Shown here piece by piece: positions 23,446 through 34,387 of a stretch of DNA of 64,000 bases. A program made the position numbers and the translations under genes. This stretch comes from REEP01 sp964517265. GTDB taxonomy: Bacteria > Pseudomonadota > Alphaproteobacteria > Rhodospirillales > Defluviicoccaceae. The notes beneath the pieces are model-generated. The model had not been told where the DNA came from. It saw only the letters and a list, made by a program, of their open reading frames with translations, and did no database searches. Position 1 is the first letter of the stretch, and each line of letters opens with the position of its first letter. Where the stretch lies: NCBI GenBank assembly GCA_964517265.1, contig CAZFBS010000004.1, forward strand, positions 1 to 64,000. The letters run 5' to 3'.

Positions 23446-24327
23446 ATGAGTGGGAAAGCACACGACGCGGAGGCAAGGAATATCGCGACGTTCGCCGAAG
23501 GCCGCTGGCATGCCGGCAGTCCCAACATCCTCGGCGCCCACAACCATGCGGTATGGCTGGCCTCCGTTGTGTTTGATGGCGCCCGCTCGTTTTCCGGCGT
23601 CGCTCCCGATCTCGATCGTCATTGCGCACGCCTCGTCGAGTCGGCGCATTTCCTGGGCCTGCAACCGATGCTGACGGCAGCCGAAATCCGGGCCCTGGCG
23701 CGGGAAGGAATCGAGCGCTTTCCCGCCACCGCGGAGCTTTACATCTGCCCGATGTTCTATGCCGCCGACGGCTTCGTGGTGCCCGATCCGGCCAGCACCC
23801 GGTTCGTTCTTTCCGTTTACGAGTCGGCGCTGCCGGCACCGACGGGATTCAGCGCCTGCCTCTCCAAGTTTCGCCGCCCCGCGCGCGACATGGCGCCGAC
23901 CGAAGCGAAAGCTTCCTGTCTCTACCCTAATGTGGCCCGGGTCGGTCGCGAAGCGAAAGCCAAGGGCTTCGATACTGCGGTGGTGCTGGATCCCTGCGAC
24001 AACGTCGCGGAATTCGCGTTCACCAATCTGTTCCTGTGCAAAGACGGGATCGTTCATACACCGGCGGCCAACGGGACGTTTCTCAACGGCATCACCCGCC
24101 AGCGGATCATCGGATTGCTGCGCAGCGAAGGAATTGAGGTGATCGAGCGAGCCATCGATTTCCGCGAAGTCCTGGCCGCCGACGAGATTTTTGCCAGCGG
24201 AAACTACGCCAAGATCCAGCCATGCATTCGTATCGAAGATCGCGCCCTCGAGCCGGGTCCGATCTATCACCAGGCGCGCCGTCTTTACTTCGATTGGGCT
24301 CGCGCGGAGGCAGGCGCCGGGTCCTGA
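23446..24327 (+). CDS. Branched-chain-aminotransferase-like class IV PLP enzyme
   Basis: 293 aa, fold type IV. PLP-binding Lys155 in PTEAKASCLYPN, the VVFDGARSF segment near 41-49 and the NVAEFAFTNLFLCKDG region are typical of IlvE/DAAT relatives. The position usually occupied by Arg in YIRP is Cys here (ELYICPMFYAADG), so the acid-side-chain preference may differ from IlvE. Ribosome site GGTGGAG is 10 nt upstream. It converges with trpE; nearest to IlvE-type transaminases but substrate not certain. Confidence 0.85.
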   Translation: MSGKAHDAEARNIATFAEGRWHAGSPNILGAHNHAVWLASVVFDGARSFSGVAPDLDRHCARLVESAHFLGLQPMLTAAEIRALAREGIERFPATAELYICPMFYAADGFVVPDPASTRFVLSVYESALPAPTGFSACLSKFRRPARDMAPTEAKASCLYPNVARVGREAKAKGFDTAVVLDPCDNVAEFAFTNLFLCKDGIVHTPAANGTFLNGITRQRIIGLLRSEGIEVIERAIDFREVLAADEIFASGNYAKIQPCIRIEDRALEPGPIYHQARRLYFDWARAEAGAGS

Positions 24328-24585
24328 AGCCTGCCGGCAGCCGTGTTTGGCGAGAAAACGCGGCAAGCCACGGCTGGCCGCCACGTTGGCGCCCGAGAAT
24401 GGGCCGCGCGCGCAACCCTGTTTCTTCTCGGTCATTGTGGAAGCGCGGACGATTTGTGATGCGCTCGTCGCCACTCGCCGCTGCTTCAACCTTGCCGGGT
24501 GCGCGCGCGGTGGTTTGGACTCTACCACGCTTTTGCGAGATTCAGAAGGATCGCTTGCAACGTCGATGGACCCCCCTCGGCCTCA

Positions 24586-26115
24586 TCAGCCGAGCGCGGC
24601 GAACCGGACCGCCTCCTCGGCGGCGCGCAGCAGGGCCCGCGCCTTGTTGCGGCTTTCCTGGTATTCCGTTTCCGGCACGCTGTCGGCAACAACGCCGCCC
24701 CCGGCCTGGATGTAGAGAACACCCTCTTTGACGATCGCGGTGCGTAGGGCAATGCAGGTATCCAATTGCCCATCCGCGCTGATATAGCCGATGCAGCCCC
24801 CATAGATCCCTCGCCGGTGCGGCTCCAACTCATCGATGATTTCCATCGCCCGGACTTTCGGGGCGCCGGAGACGGTGCCGGCGGGAAAGCCGGCAAACAG
24901 CGCATCCACGGCATCGTGATGGGGATCGAGTTCCCCTTCGACGTTGGAGACGATGTGCATCACGTGGGAGTATCGCTCGATGATCATCTGCTCGGTGACA
25001 CGCACGGTGCCGACCTTGGCGACGCGGCCCACGTCGTTGCGGCCGAGGTCCAGCAACATCACGTGCTCCGCGCGCTCCTTCGGGTCGGCGAGAAGATCGG
25101 CCGCCAAGCGCTGGTCCTCCTCCGGGGTGGCGCCGCGCGGCCGGGTGCCGGCGATCGGGCGGATGGTAACCTTGCCGTTGCGGACCCGAACCATGATCTC
25201 CGGGCTCGATCCGACGACGCTGAACCCGCCGAAGTCGAGAAAGAACAAGAACGGCGAAGGATTGAGGCGCCGGAGCGCGCGGTAAAGCGAGAACGGCGGC
25301 AACCGGAACGGCACCTGGAACCGTTGGGATGGCACCACCTGGAAGATATCGCCGGCGAAGACGTACTCGCGCGCGCGCTCGACTATCGCATGGTAGCCTT
25401 CGCGGCCGACGTTCGAGGTCGGCAAGGGCGGAGCCTCAATCTCTCCCGCCGCGGCCCGGCGATAGGGAAGGCTGCGGGCGAAGTCGCCGACAACGTCGGC
25501 CAGACGCTGGCAGGCAATCTCATAGGCCGCACGGGAACCGATACCGGGATCTGGCCACACCGGCGTGATGATGGTCACCGTGTCTTCGATCGAATCGAAC
25601 ACCGCAACGACCGTGGGTCGCATCAGCATTCCCTCCGGAAGCCCGAGCAGGTCCGGGTTTCGGTCGGGCAGCTTCTCGACCAGCCGTACCATATCGTAGC
25701 CCATGTAGCCGACCAGGCCGGCGGCCATCGGGGGCAGGCCGGGCGGCAGGACGATGCGGCTTTCCGCCACCAGCGCGCGCAGCGAGGCTAGGGTTCCCGA
25801 AGCGGTGGCGATGGGGCACGGCTCGAAAGCGGCGGGGTCGGTTCTGGCCCGCCGGTTGATTTCGGCGCGATTGCCGAAGCATCGCCAGACCAGATCGGGT
25901 TTCAGACCGATGAACGAATAGCGGCCGCGGATGGCCCCGCCCTGAACCGATTCCAGCAGAAAGCTGTTGGGCTGGCCGTCGGCCAGCTTGAGCATTGCCG
26001 AGACCGGCGTCTCCAGATCGGCGGCCAGCGAGGTCCAGACGACCTGGGGCTCGCCGCGCGCGTACGTCGCCTCGAAATCGCTGAACGCGGGAAGCGTTTC
26101 CACCGGTCGCCGCAA
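24586..26115 (-). CDS. trpE: Anthranilate synthase component I
   Basis: 509 aa, full length. Feedback site LLES near residue 52, chorismate-utilising domain with PFLFFLDFGGFSVVGSSPE and the IRPIAGTRPRG, GRNDVGRVA and GTVSGAPKVRAMEIIDELEP motifs, ending ARALLRAAEEAV. Makes anthranilate from chorismate with the glutamine amidotransferase TrpG, which is not within reach downstream. Only 4 bp separate it from the ppiD stop, so ppiD-trpE is an operon, as in other alphaproteobacteria. Confidence 0.96.
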   Translation of the reverse strand: MRRPVETLPAFSDFEATYARGEPQVVWTSLAADLETPVSAMLKLADGQPNSFLLESVQGGAIRGRYSFIGLKPDLVWRCFGNRAEINRRARTDPAAFEPCPIATASGTLASLRALVAESRIVLPPGLPPMAAGLVGYMGYDMVRLVEKLPDRNPDLLGLPEGMLMRPTVVAVFDSIEDTVTIITPVWPDPGIGSRAAYEIACQRLADVVGDFARSLPYRRAAAGEIEAPPLPTSNVGREGYHAIVERAREYVFAGDIFQVVPSQRFQVPFRLPPFSLYRALRRLNPSPFLFFLDFGGFSVVGSSPEIMVRVRNGKVTIRPIAGTRPRGATPEEDQRLAADLLADPKERAEHVMLLDLGRNDVGRVAKVGTVRVTEQMIIERYSHVMHIVSNVEGELDPHHDAVDALFAGFPAGTVSGAPKVRAMEIIDELEPHRRGIYGGCIGYISADGQLDTCIALRTAIVKEGVLYIQAGGGVVADSVPETEYQESRNKARALLRAAEEAVRFAALG

Positions 26116-26119
26116 GCCG

Positions 26120-28000
26120 CTAGAACAACTGGTCCATGACCTGCGGGTTGATCGCCACCGGGTGCCGCTGGCGCAACGCGTTCAGGTACTGGACGATAAG
26201 ATCCGTGCCGAGGGATGCCTCCAGTTCATCGGCCAGTGCGGACACCTGCTCCGGCGCGGCCGCCGGATCGGCTGCAATGATCTGGGTGGCGTGAGCCACG
26301 TAGGTTGCATCCTCTCCGCGAACCACCACCGGTTCGCTTTGTCTGGATGCGAACAGGGCTTCGATTAGCGGTAACGGCAAAGCGTCCGCACCCTCTCCCG
26401 TTCGCGAGAACGGGGAGGTTGTTTCCGCCGAAAAACCCTCTGCTGCCGCCCGTGCCGAGAGATCGTCCCCTGCGCGAACGACCTCGGCGAGGGCTTCGGC
26501 TTGGCGTTGCGAGGCTTGCGCCCGCCGCTCCGCGGTCATCTCTTGGCTGACCTGCTCGCGCACCCGGTCGAGCGGTTTCACGGTGGGCGGAATGATCTGA
26601 TCGACGCGGACGATGAAATACCCTTGCGTATCGAAGTCCGTCAGGAAGCTCTCCTCACCGAGATCGATCGTGAAGGCCGTCGCAATCAGTTGATCCGGAA
26701 CTCCGGCGATCTCATTGCCCTCGCTATCCAGGCCCTGCCTGTCCACCTCGGGCAGCCGCACCAGCGGAAGGTTGAGCCGCGCGGCGGCTTCCTCAAGCGT
26801 GTCCCCACCGCCGAGAGCATCCTGTAAATCATTGCCGACGCGATAGAGGCTGTCCGCCGCCTTCTCTTGCGCAAGCTCTGCCGTAATCCGATCCCGGACC
26901 TCGTCCAACGGCGCATCCTTTGCCGGCGCGATGCCGGTGACTTTGATCAGATGCCAGCCCAGCGGGCTCTGCACCGGCGGACTGACCGCCCCTTCCTCAA
27001 GAGCGAAGGCGACATCGGCCAGTTGCGGCAGCATCTCGGGGCGCGCCACCTCTCCGATCTCGACAGCGTCCGCCGACAGGCCTGCCTTCTCTTCGGCAAC
27101 ACCGATGAAGTCGGCACCGCCGACGAGTTCTGCATAGGCTTGCTCGGCCTCTTCCCGGCTGGCGAAGACCATCTGTTGAAGGGTCCGGCGTTCCGAGGTT
27201 GCGAACTCGGCGGCCCTTTGTTGGTAAGTCTCCTGGATTTCCTCTTCCGATACCGCCACTTCCTTCACGAGATCCTCGACGCGAAGAAGCACGGCGGTTA
27301 GCGCCCGATACTCGGGAGCGGTGAACCGGGCGGCGTTTTCCGTGTGGTAGGCGACGAGTTCTTGCTCTGTCGGTTGCGCCACGTCGCCGGCCTCGGCATC
27401 CGGCACGCGCACCACCTCCGCCACCCGCCGCTCGTTATGGTGTCGGTAGAGTGCGTCAACCATCGAGCGGGGAACCTCGACACCCCCCGCCAGACTGCCC
27501 AACAACTGATTGCGTTGAAGATCACGCCGCACCATCGCCTCGTAGCTGCGTTCCGTCAAACCGCTCTGCCGCAGCGTCTGGGCATAAACATCCCGGCTGA
27601 ACGTCCCGTCCGGCCCGTGAAACACGGGATTTTGCAGGATCGTCGAGCGGACAAGATCGTCGCTCACGACAAGGTTCAAATCCGCGGCGGCCAGATCGAG
27701 CAAAGTCTGGTTCACAATGCGGCTCACCACCGTGTCCGGCAGGCCGATCGCCTTGGCCTGCTCGGCGCCGAACTGGCCGCCGGTCTGCGCGCGTATCTGG
27801 TTCAGTTCCCGTTCGTAATCCGTGCGGACCACCGCTGGCGCCACGTTTTGCTCGCCGACGCGAATGGCCCAGCCGGTGTCGGGGCCGGTGCTGAACGGGT
27901 TGCCGTAATACCAAAAGCCGGAGCCGAACGCGACCAGGACAAGAATGAAAACCGCTTTGCCGATGGGCGAAGCAGAAAAGGTGCGAATGCTCTCCAGCAT
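26120..28000 (-). CDS. ppiD: PpiD-like peptidyl-prolyl isomerase/chaperone
   Basis: 626 aa. One N-terminal membrane anchor (IGKAVFILVLVAFGSGFWYYG), a SurA-type helical chaperone domain, and one parvulin domain around residues 265-360 (ASREEAEQAYAELVGGADF ... PVQSPLGWHLIKV). PpiD is tethered to the periplasmic face of the inner membrane near the SecYEG exit and helps folding of emerging proteins. First gene of a two-gene operon with trpE and divergent from tpiA across about 290 bp in which no other gene is visible. Confidence 0.93.
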   Translation of the reverse strand: MLESIRTFSASPIGKAVFILVLVAFGSGFWYYGNPFSTGPDTGWAIRVGEQNVAPAVVRTDYERELNQIRAQTGGQFGAEQAKAIGLPDTVVSRIVNQTLLDLAAADLNLVVSDDLVRSTILQNPVFHGPDGTFSRDVYAQTLRQSGLTERSYEAMVRRDLQRNQLLGSLAGGVEVPRSMVDALYRHHNERRVAEVVRVPDAEAGDVAQPTEQELVAYHTENAARFTAPEYRALTAVLLRVEDLVKEVAVSEEEIQETYQQRAAEFATSERRTLQQMVFASREEAEQAYAELVGGADFIGVAEEKAGLSADAVEIGEVARPEMLPQLADVAFALEEGAVSPPVQSPLGWHLIKVTGIAPAKDAPLDEVRDRITAELAQEKAADSLYRVGNDLQDALGGGDTLEEAAARLNLPLVRLPEVDRQGLDSEGNEIAGVPDQLIATAFTIDLGEESFLTDFDTQGYFIVRVDQIIPPTVKPLDRVREQVSQEMTAERRAQASQRQAEALAEVVRAGDDLSARAAAEGFSAETTSPFSRTGEGADALPLPLIEALFASRQSEPVVVRGEDATYVAHATQIIAADPAAAPEQVSALADELEASLGTDLIVQYLNALRQRHPVAINPQVMDQLF

Positions 28001-28293
28001 GTATAAATCGGTCCGGATTGTCGTTGGTCAGCGTGCGAGAGCTCGTGGCGCCGCTGCACGGACCATGGAGCTGGCTGGCATCATAGAAATGTCCCTGTTT
28101 CGCCGCAAGTCCACCGATCAAGACAAACGTGATCCGGGTCGGCGGATAGCGGCGGCACGCATGGACGATTAGATGCCGGCGCCACCGGATGGCGTGTTCA
28201 TGTTGGACCCATCACGGACGCCGTGCTAAAGAGACGCCGCCACCTGTGAGCAACCATCACATCATACCAGATCGAATTTGAGGGAGGGGACCG

Positions 28294-29052
28294 ATGGCGC
28301 GACGCATTATGATCGCTGGCAACTGGAAAATGAACGGCCTGGAGAAAGACGGCCTCACACTCGCCTCGGACTTGGCGCAACGGATGAAGTCGGGCAATAC
28401 GGACAAGTTCGAGATGCTCGTAAGCCCGCCGTTCACCCTGATCAGCAAGGTCGTTGACGCCGTCGCCGGCAGCGGGATCCATGTCGCGGGCCAGGACTGC
28501 CACAGTGACGAAAAAGGCGCCCACACCGGCGATGTCAGCGCCTGGATGCTGAAGGACGCGGGCTGCTCCTATGTCATCGTCGGGCACTCCGAGCGGCGGA
28601 CCGACCACGGGGAGACCGATGCGATCGTCAAGGCGAAAGCCCAGGCGGCTCTTGCCGCCGGCCTCAACGTGATCGTCTGCATTGGCGAGACGTTGGAGGA
28701 ACGCGATGCCGGCAAAACCCTCGATGTCAACAAGCGGCAACTGCATGGCTCGCTTCCGGAGGGTGCGACGGATGCCAACACGGTGGTCGCCTACGAGCCC
28801 GTATGGGCGATCGGAACGGGCCGGACGGCAACGCCGGAACAAGCTCAGGAAGTCCACGCCATGATTCGCAGCGAGTTGACCGGCAAGCTGGGCAACTCGG
28901 CGGGCGATGGCATGCGGATTCTTTACGGCGGGTCGATGAATGCGAAGAACGCTGCGGAACTTCTGGCGCAGCCGGATATCGATGGCGGGCTGATCGGCGG
29001 CGCATCGTTGAAGGCAGACGATTTCTGGACGATCGCACAAAGCTGCCCATGA
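28294..29052 (+). CDS. tpiA: Triosephosphate isomerase
   Basis: 252 aa. Catalytic residues are visible: Lys in AGNWKMNG (about 12), His in VGHSERR (about 97) and Glu in YEPVWAIGTG (about 168), plus the phosphate loop LYGGSMNAKN. Interconverts dihydroxyacetone phosphate and glyceraldehyde 3-phosphate. Leads a plus-strand run with secG, pyrG, kdsA and eno. GGGAGGG lies a few bases before the ATG. Confidence 0.98.
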   Translation: MARRIMIAGNWKMNGLEKDGLTLASDLAQRMKSGNTDKFEMLVSPPFTLISKVVDAVAGSGIHVAGQDCHSDEKGAHTGDVSAWMLKDAGCSYVIVGHSERRTDHGETDAIVKAKAQAALAAGLNVIVCIGETLEERDAGKTLDVNKRQLHGSLPEGATDANTVVAYEPVWAIGTGRTATPEQAQEVHAMIRSELTGKLGNSAGDGMRILYGGSMNAKNAAELLAQPDIDGGLIGGASLKADDFWTIAQSCP

Positions 29053-29077
29053 AGAGAAAGGCAATGACGAACACGCG

Positions 29078-29404
29078 ATGATCACGGTCATTCTTGTCAT
29101 CCATCTGATTCTCGCGATCGCCCTGGTGGGCGTGGTGCTGCTGCAACGCAGTGAAGGTGGCGGATTGGGTATGGGCGGCGGCTCCGGCGGCGGCATGGGA
29201 GGATTCATGACCGGTCGCAGCACCGCCAATCTGCTGACGCGAACAACGGCGGTGCTGGCCGCGCTGTTCATCGTCACCAGCCTGGCACTGGCACGGTTGT
29301 CCGGGACCCCCGGCGCGCCGCCGTCTCTTCTCGACACCGCGCCTGTGCCGGCACAGCAAGCACCGGTGGCGCCGACAACGCCTGCGGCACCGATTGCCCG
29401 CTGA
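29078..29404 (+). CDS. secG: Preprotein translocase subunit SecG
   Basis: 108 aa with two membrane segments (ITVILVIHLILAIALVGVVL; AVLAALFIVTSLALARL) joined by a glycine-rich loop (GGGLGMGGGSGGGMGGF) and a Pro/Ala C-tail. The family text LLQRSEGGGLG is present. SecG is the auxiliary helix hairpin of the SecYEG channel. It follows tpiA by 25 bp. Confidence 0.95.
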   Translation: MITVILVIHLILAIALVGVVLLQRSEGGGLGMGGGSGGGMGGFMTGRSTANLLTRTTAVLAALFIVTSLALARLSGTPGAPPSLLDTAPVPAQQAPVAPTTPAAPIAR

Positions 29405-29411
29405 TCATTGC

Positions 29412-29442
29412 GCCCAGACGCCTGCCTCACAGGCGTCTGGGC
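29412..29442. terminator. Perfect hairpin between secG and pyrG
   Basis: GCCCAGACGCCTG, 5-nt loop, CAGGCGTCTGGGC: a 13-bp perfect stem 8 bp after the secG stop. No T-run follows. May end tpiA-secG transcripts or stabilise their 3' end. Confidence 0.5.
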
Positions 29443-29539
29443 AGCCGAGGCGGGGATTCGATCGGCACTGCGCGGGCCTGCACCGCCATCCAGAGCCGAT
29501 CGTTTGCGTTTGCAACAATCTGGTGTAGACAACAGGTCC

Positions 29540-31165
<1,626 letters not shown>

Positions 31166-31219
31166 ACGGCTGTGGCGGCCGGCCGCCGCGGCTGAGCGAT
31201 TGACGAAAGGGGAGGAGAT

Positions 31220-31291
31220 ATGGGCCGTATGCATCTGGCCGCGCGGATGAGGATGAGCGCTCGCGGCCGCTCCATGGGGCGGAGACGATGA
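31220..31291 (+). CDS. 23-aa Arg/Met-rich leader mini-ORF overlapping kdsA
   Basis: ATG 31220 is preceded at 2-6 nt by GGGGAGGAG, a near-perfect Shine-Dalgarno. The frame encodes MGRMHLAARMRMSARGRSMG then RRR, and stops at 31289-31291, overlapping kdsA's ATG as ATGA. Eight Arg and five Met in 23 residues are unusual. The strong site may serve to load ribosomes that reinitiate at kdsA. It could be a real peptide or only a translational coupler; no homologue recognised. Confidence 0.5.
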   Translation: MGRMHLAARMRMSARGRSMGRRR

Positions 31292-32142
31292 TGACGCCGC
31301 CGGTTCACGTAGCGATCGGCAGCGTGACCGTCGGCAACGACCTGCCGTTGGTGTTGATCGCCGGGCCGTGTGCGATGGAGAGCCGCACCCATGCCCTGGA
31401 AACCGCCCATGCGCTGGCGGATATGGCGTGCGCCCTCGGCATCGGGCTGATCTACAAGACCTCGTTCGACAAGGCCAACCGGACCAGTATTCACGGTGCC
31501 CGCGGAGTGGGGATGAACGAAGCCTTGCCGGTGTTCGCCGATATTCGGGAGACGGTCGGGGTTCCGGTCTTGACCGACGTCCATTTGCCGGAGCAATGCG
31601 CCTCGGTCGCCGAGGTGGTCGATGTTCTGCAAATTCCGGCGTTCTTGTGCCGGCAAACGGATCTTCTGGTCGCCGCGGCGAAAACCGGGCGAGCGGTCAA
31701 CATCAAGAAGGGCCAATTTCTCGCGCCGTGGGACATGGCGCAGGTCATCGGCAAGGTGCGAGAAGCCGGCAACGAGCACATTCTGCTGACCGAGCGCGGC
31801 GCGAGCTTTGGCTACAATACGCTTATCACCGACATGCGCGCGCTGCCGATCATGGCGGCAACCGGATGCCCGGTCGTGTTCGACGCCACCCACTCGGTCC
31901 AACAGCCCGGCGGGCGCGGCACCGCCTCCGGCGGCCAACGGGAATTCGCCCCGGTGCTCGCGCGCGCGGCGGTGGCGATCGGCGTTGCCGCCGTGTTCAT
32001 CGAAACCCACCCCGATCCCGATCGGGCGCCGAGCGACGGTCCCAACATGATCCCGATGGCGGAGCTGCCGGACGTGATTGCGATGCTGCTCGCATTCGAC
32101 CGTCTCGCCAAGGCGCGGCCGGTCGACACGGAAAGGCTCTGA
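31288..32142 (+). CDS. kdsA: 2-dehydro-3-deoxyphosphooctonate aldolase (KDO-8-P synthase)
   Basis: 284 aa. AGPCAMESR (about 25-33), FKAN-like KTSFDKANRTS, GARGVGMNEAL, KKGQFLAPWD and FDATHSVQQPGG are all family motifs. Condenses arabinose 5-phosphate and PEP for lipopolysaccharide inner core. Its own ribosome site (GGGCGGAG) is modest compared with the one before the overlapping mini-ORF at 31220. Precedes eno. Confidence 0.97.
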   Translation: MMTPPVHVAIGSVTVGNDLPLVLIAGPCAMESRTHALETAHALADMACALGIGLIYKTSFDKANRTSIHGARGVGMNEALPVFADIRETVGVPVLTDVHLPEQCASVAEVVDVLQIPAFLCRQTDLLVAAAKTGRAVNIKKGQFLAPWDMAQVIGKVREAGNEHILLTERGASFGYNTLITDMRALPIMAATGCPVVFDATHSVQQPGGRGTASGGQREFAPVLARAAVAIGVAAVFIETHPDPDRAPSDGPNMIPMAELPDVIAMLLAFDRLAKARPVDTERL

Positions 32143-32394
32143 TCCCGGCGTCCTGCCGTCGTCCCAGTGAAATCGGCCCGGCCGCCCGTTGGCCGCACGG
32201 GGCCGCAGCACGAAACCGCGGCACGGGGCCAATCCGCTCGGCGGATGGCGGCGATGGGGGCGGGCGGCGCGCTTGCAGGTACCGGCGATGCGGGGTAAGA
32301 AGGCCGGCGCTGCCTGCCAGCCGGGACATCGGTCCCGTTCTGATCAGAGCGCTAACAGTTTTACGGCATTTCGAGGGAGGAGAGGAGGTTTAGC

Positions 32395-33672
32395 ATGAGT
32401 GCGATTACTGAGGTTATTGGACGCGAAATCATCGATAGTCGCGGAAATCCGACCGTCGAGGTCGACGTCATTCTGGAATCCGGGGCAAGAGGGCGGGCCG
32501 CCGTTCCGTCCGGCGCGTCGACCGGTGTGCATGAAGCCGTGGAACTGCGCGATGGCGATAAGAGTCGCTATGGCGGCAAGGGCGTGACAAAGGCCGTAGA
32601 AGCCGTCAATGGCGAGATTTTCGATGCCATCGGGGGGATGGAGGCGACCGATCAGGTCCAGATCGACCAGACCATGATCGACCTCGATGCCAGTCCGAAC
32701 AAAAGCCGGCTCGGCGCCAATGCGATTCTCGGCGTGAGCCTGGCCGTCGCCAAGGCTGCGGCCGAGGAGGCGGATCTGCCGCTCTATCGGTATATCGGCG
32801 GAACCCAGGCGCGGGTCCTGCCGGTGCCGATGATGAACATCGTCAACGGCGGCGCGCATGCCGACAATCCGATCGATATCCAGGAATTCATGATCATGCC
32901 GGTTTCCGCGGCGACGGTCGCGGACGCGATCCGGATGGGTGCGGAAGTGTTTCATGCCCTCAAGAAAGGGCTGAAGGACGCCGGGCAGAACACCAACGTG
33001 GGCGACGAAGGCGGCTTCGCGCCGAACCTGGCCAGCGCCGACGAGGCGCTCGGCTTCATCATGAAGGCGATCGAGGCAGCCGGCTACAAGCCGGGCGACG
33101 ACATCTATCTCGCCCTCGACTGCGCCTCCAGCGAATATTTCAAGGATGGCAAGTACGTTCTGGCCGGCGAGAACAAGACGCTCGATGCTGAAGGCAACGC
33201 CAAGTACCTTGCCGATCTGGTCAGCCGCTTCCCCATCATCTCGATCGAAGACGGCATGGGCGAGGACGACTGGGACGGCTGGAAAATTCTGACCGACGAA
33301 CTCGGTGGCAAGATCCAGCTCGTCGGCGACGACTTGTTCGTCACCAATCCGCTCCGCCTCGCCGACGGGATCAAGAAGGGCATCGCCAACTCGATTCTGG
33401 TCAAGGTCAACCAGATCGGCTCGTTGACCGAAACCCTCGAAGCGGTCGAAATGGCCCATAAGGCCCGCTACACCTCGGTGATTTCCCATCGGTCCGGCGA
33501 AACCGAAGACTCCACGATCGCCGACATTGCGGTCGCAACCAATGCCGGCCAGATCAAGACCGGATCGCTCAGTCGCTCCGACCGCATCGCCAAGTACAAC
33601 CAGCTGATCCGCATCGCGGAGCAACTTGGCCCGGCGGCGCAATACATGGGGCGGCGGATCTTGCGCCAGTAA
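32395..33672 (+). CDS. eno: Enolase
   Basis: 425 aa. ReiidSRGNPTVE-type start, GASTGVHEA, the SIEDGMGEDDWDGW metal site, VKVNQIGSLTE and SHRSGETED segments are intact. Glycolytic enolase, also a part of the RNA degradosome in some bacteria. GGAGAGGAGG sits 7 bases before the ATG. Its stop codon is inside a 15-bp tandem repeat (33666-33710). Confidence 0.98.
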   Translation: MSAITEVIGREIIDSRGNPTVEVDVILESGARGRAAVPSGASTGVHEAVELRDGDKSRYGGKGVTKAVEAVNGEIFDAIGGMEATDQVQIDQTMIDLDASPNKSRLGANAILGVSLAVAKAAAEEADLPLYRYIGGTQARVLPVPMMNIVNGGAHADNPIDIQEFMIMPVSAATVADAIRMGAEVFHALKKGLKDAGQNTNVGDEGGFAPNLASADEALGFIMKAIEAAGYKPGDDIYLALDCASSEYFKDGKYVLAGENKTLDAEGNAKYLADLVSRFPIISIEDGMGEDDWDGWKILTDELGGKIQLVGDDLFVTNPLRLADGIKKGIANSILVKVNQIGSLTETLEAVEMAHKARYTSVISHRSGETEDSTIADIAVATNAGQIKTGSLSRSDRIAKYNQLIRIAEQLGPAAQYMGRRILRQ

Positions 33673-33710
33673 TTTTTGGGCTAGTAATTTTTGAGCCAGT
33701 AATTTCTGCG
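33666..33710 (+). repeat. Three tandem 15-bp repeats over the enolase stop codon
   Basis: Units CCAGTAATTTTTGGG, CTAGTAATTTTTGAG, CCAGTAATTTCTGCG. The first holds the last codons of eno (CAG TAA), so the local duplication copied the stop and its flank twice. T-rich parts could help termination. Confidence 0.85.
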
Positions 33711-33770
33711 CCTGTGATCGTCCGGAACCGAAGGTAAGGGTCCACAAGCGTCGGTAACGCTTTTTATTCC

Positions 33771-33804
33771 GGCATCGGCGGATCGTCACCGATCCGCCGA
33801 TGCC
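33771..33804. terminator. 15-bp perfect hairpin after eno
   Basis: GGCATCGGCGGATCG, TCAC loop, CGATCCGCCGATGCC. Very stable, but the T-run (CTTTTTATT) is on the wrong side for a plus-strand intrinsic terminator. Between eno and ftsB, both plus strand. Confidence 0.5.
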
Positions 33805-33968
33805 GCTCACCTGAACAAGGCGGAGCCGGAGCCTGCCGTGTGGGCTACGGGCAACAGGCTTGTATTCCGCCCATGACGCATGCGCGAATCGGGTGACAAT
33901 CCTCCACGGGCTATAGTAGCGTTCTTCTCATCAATGCAACTTCTGCTTTGGCACGCGAGGAGAGCCTG

Positions 33969-34295
33969 ATGAGAGTGTTTGATGACCTGTGGCAACACAT
34001 CCGTTTCATGATCGGCCCGCTCGTGGGGCTTAGCTTGATCGGCTATTTTTCCTTTCATGTCGTTCAGGGCGAGCGGGGAATTCTTGCCTGGCAACAACTG
34101 GAGCGGCAGATCGAGGACGCGCAAGCAGAACTTGGCCAGATCCGCAGTCAACGGCAGATCCTCGAACACCGTGTCAGCTTGCTTCATCACGACAGCCTTG
34201 ATGCCGACCTGCTTGACGAGGTGGTTCGCCGCAACCTTGGCTATGGCCGCCGCGATGAAATCGTGATTCACATCCCCGACCTCTCCGACAACTGA
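33969..34295 (+). CDS. FtsB/DivIC-type septum formation protein
   Basis: 108 aa from ATG 33969, after GAGGAGAGCCTG. One membrane segment (FMIGPLVGLSLIGYFSFHVV) then a coiled coil (LERQIEDAQAELGQIRSQRQ) and the RRNLGYGRRDEIVIH ending typical of FtsB-like proteins next to eno in alphaproteobacteria. It acts in the divisome through coiled-coil pairing with FtsL. Confidence 0.93.
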   Translation: MRVFDDLWQHIRFMIGPLVGLSLIGYFSFHVVQGERGILAWQQLERQIEDAQAELGQIRSQRQILEHRVSLLHHDSLDADLLDEVVRRNLGYGRRDEIVIHIPDLSDN

Positions 34296-34387
34296 TCGCA
34301 CAACCCCGACGGCCGAGGGAGAACGGCCAAAGGCGGATCGGGAGCACGGCGACAGGGAGGGCCAAGAAATGCCGGGCTGCCGTCAGC

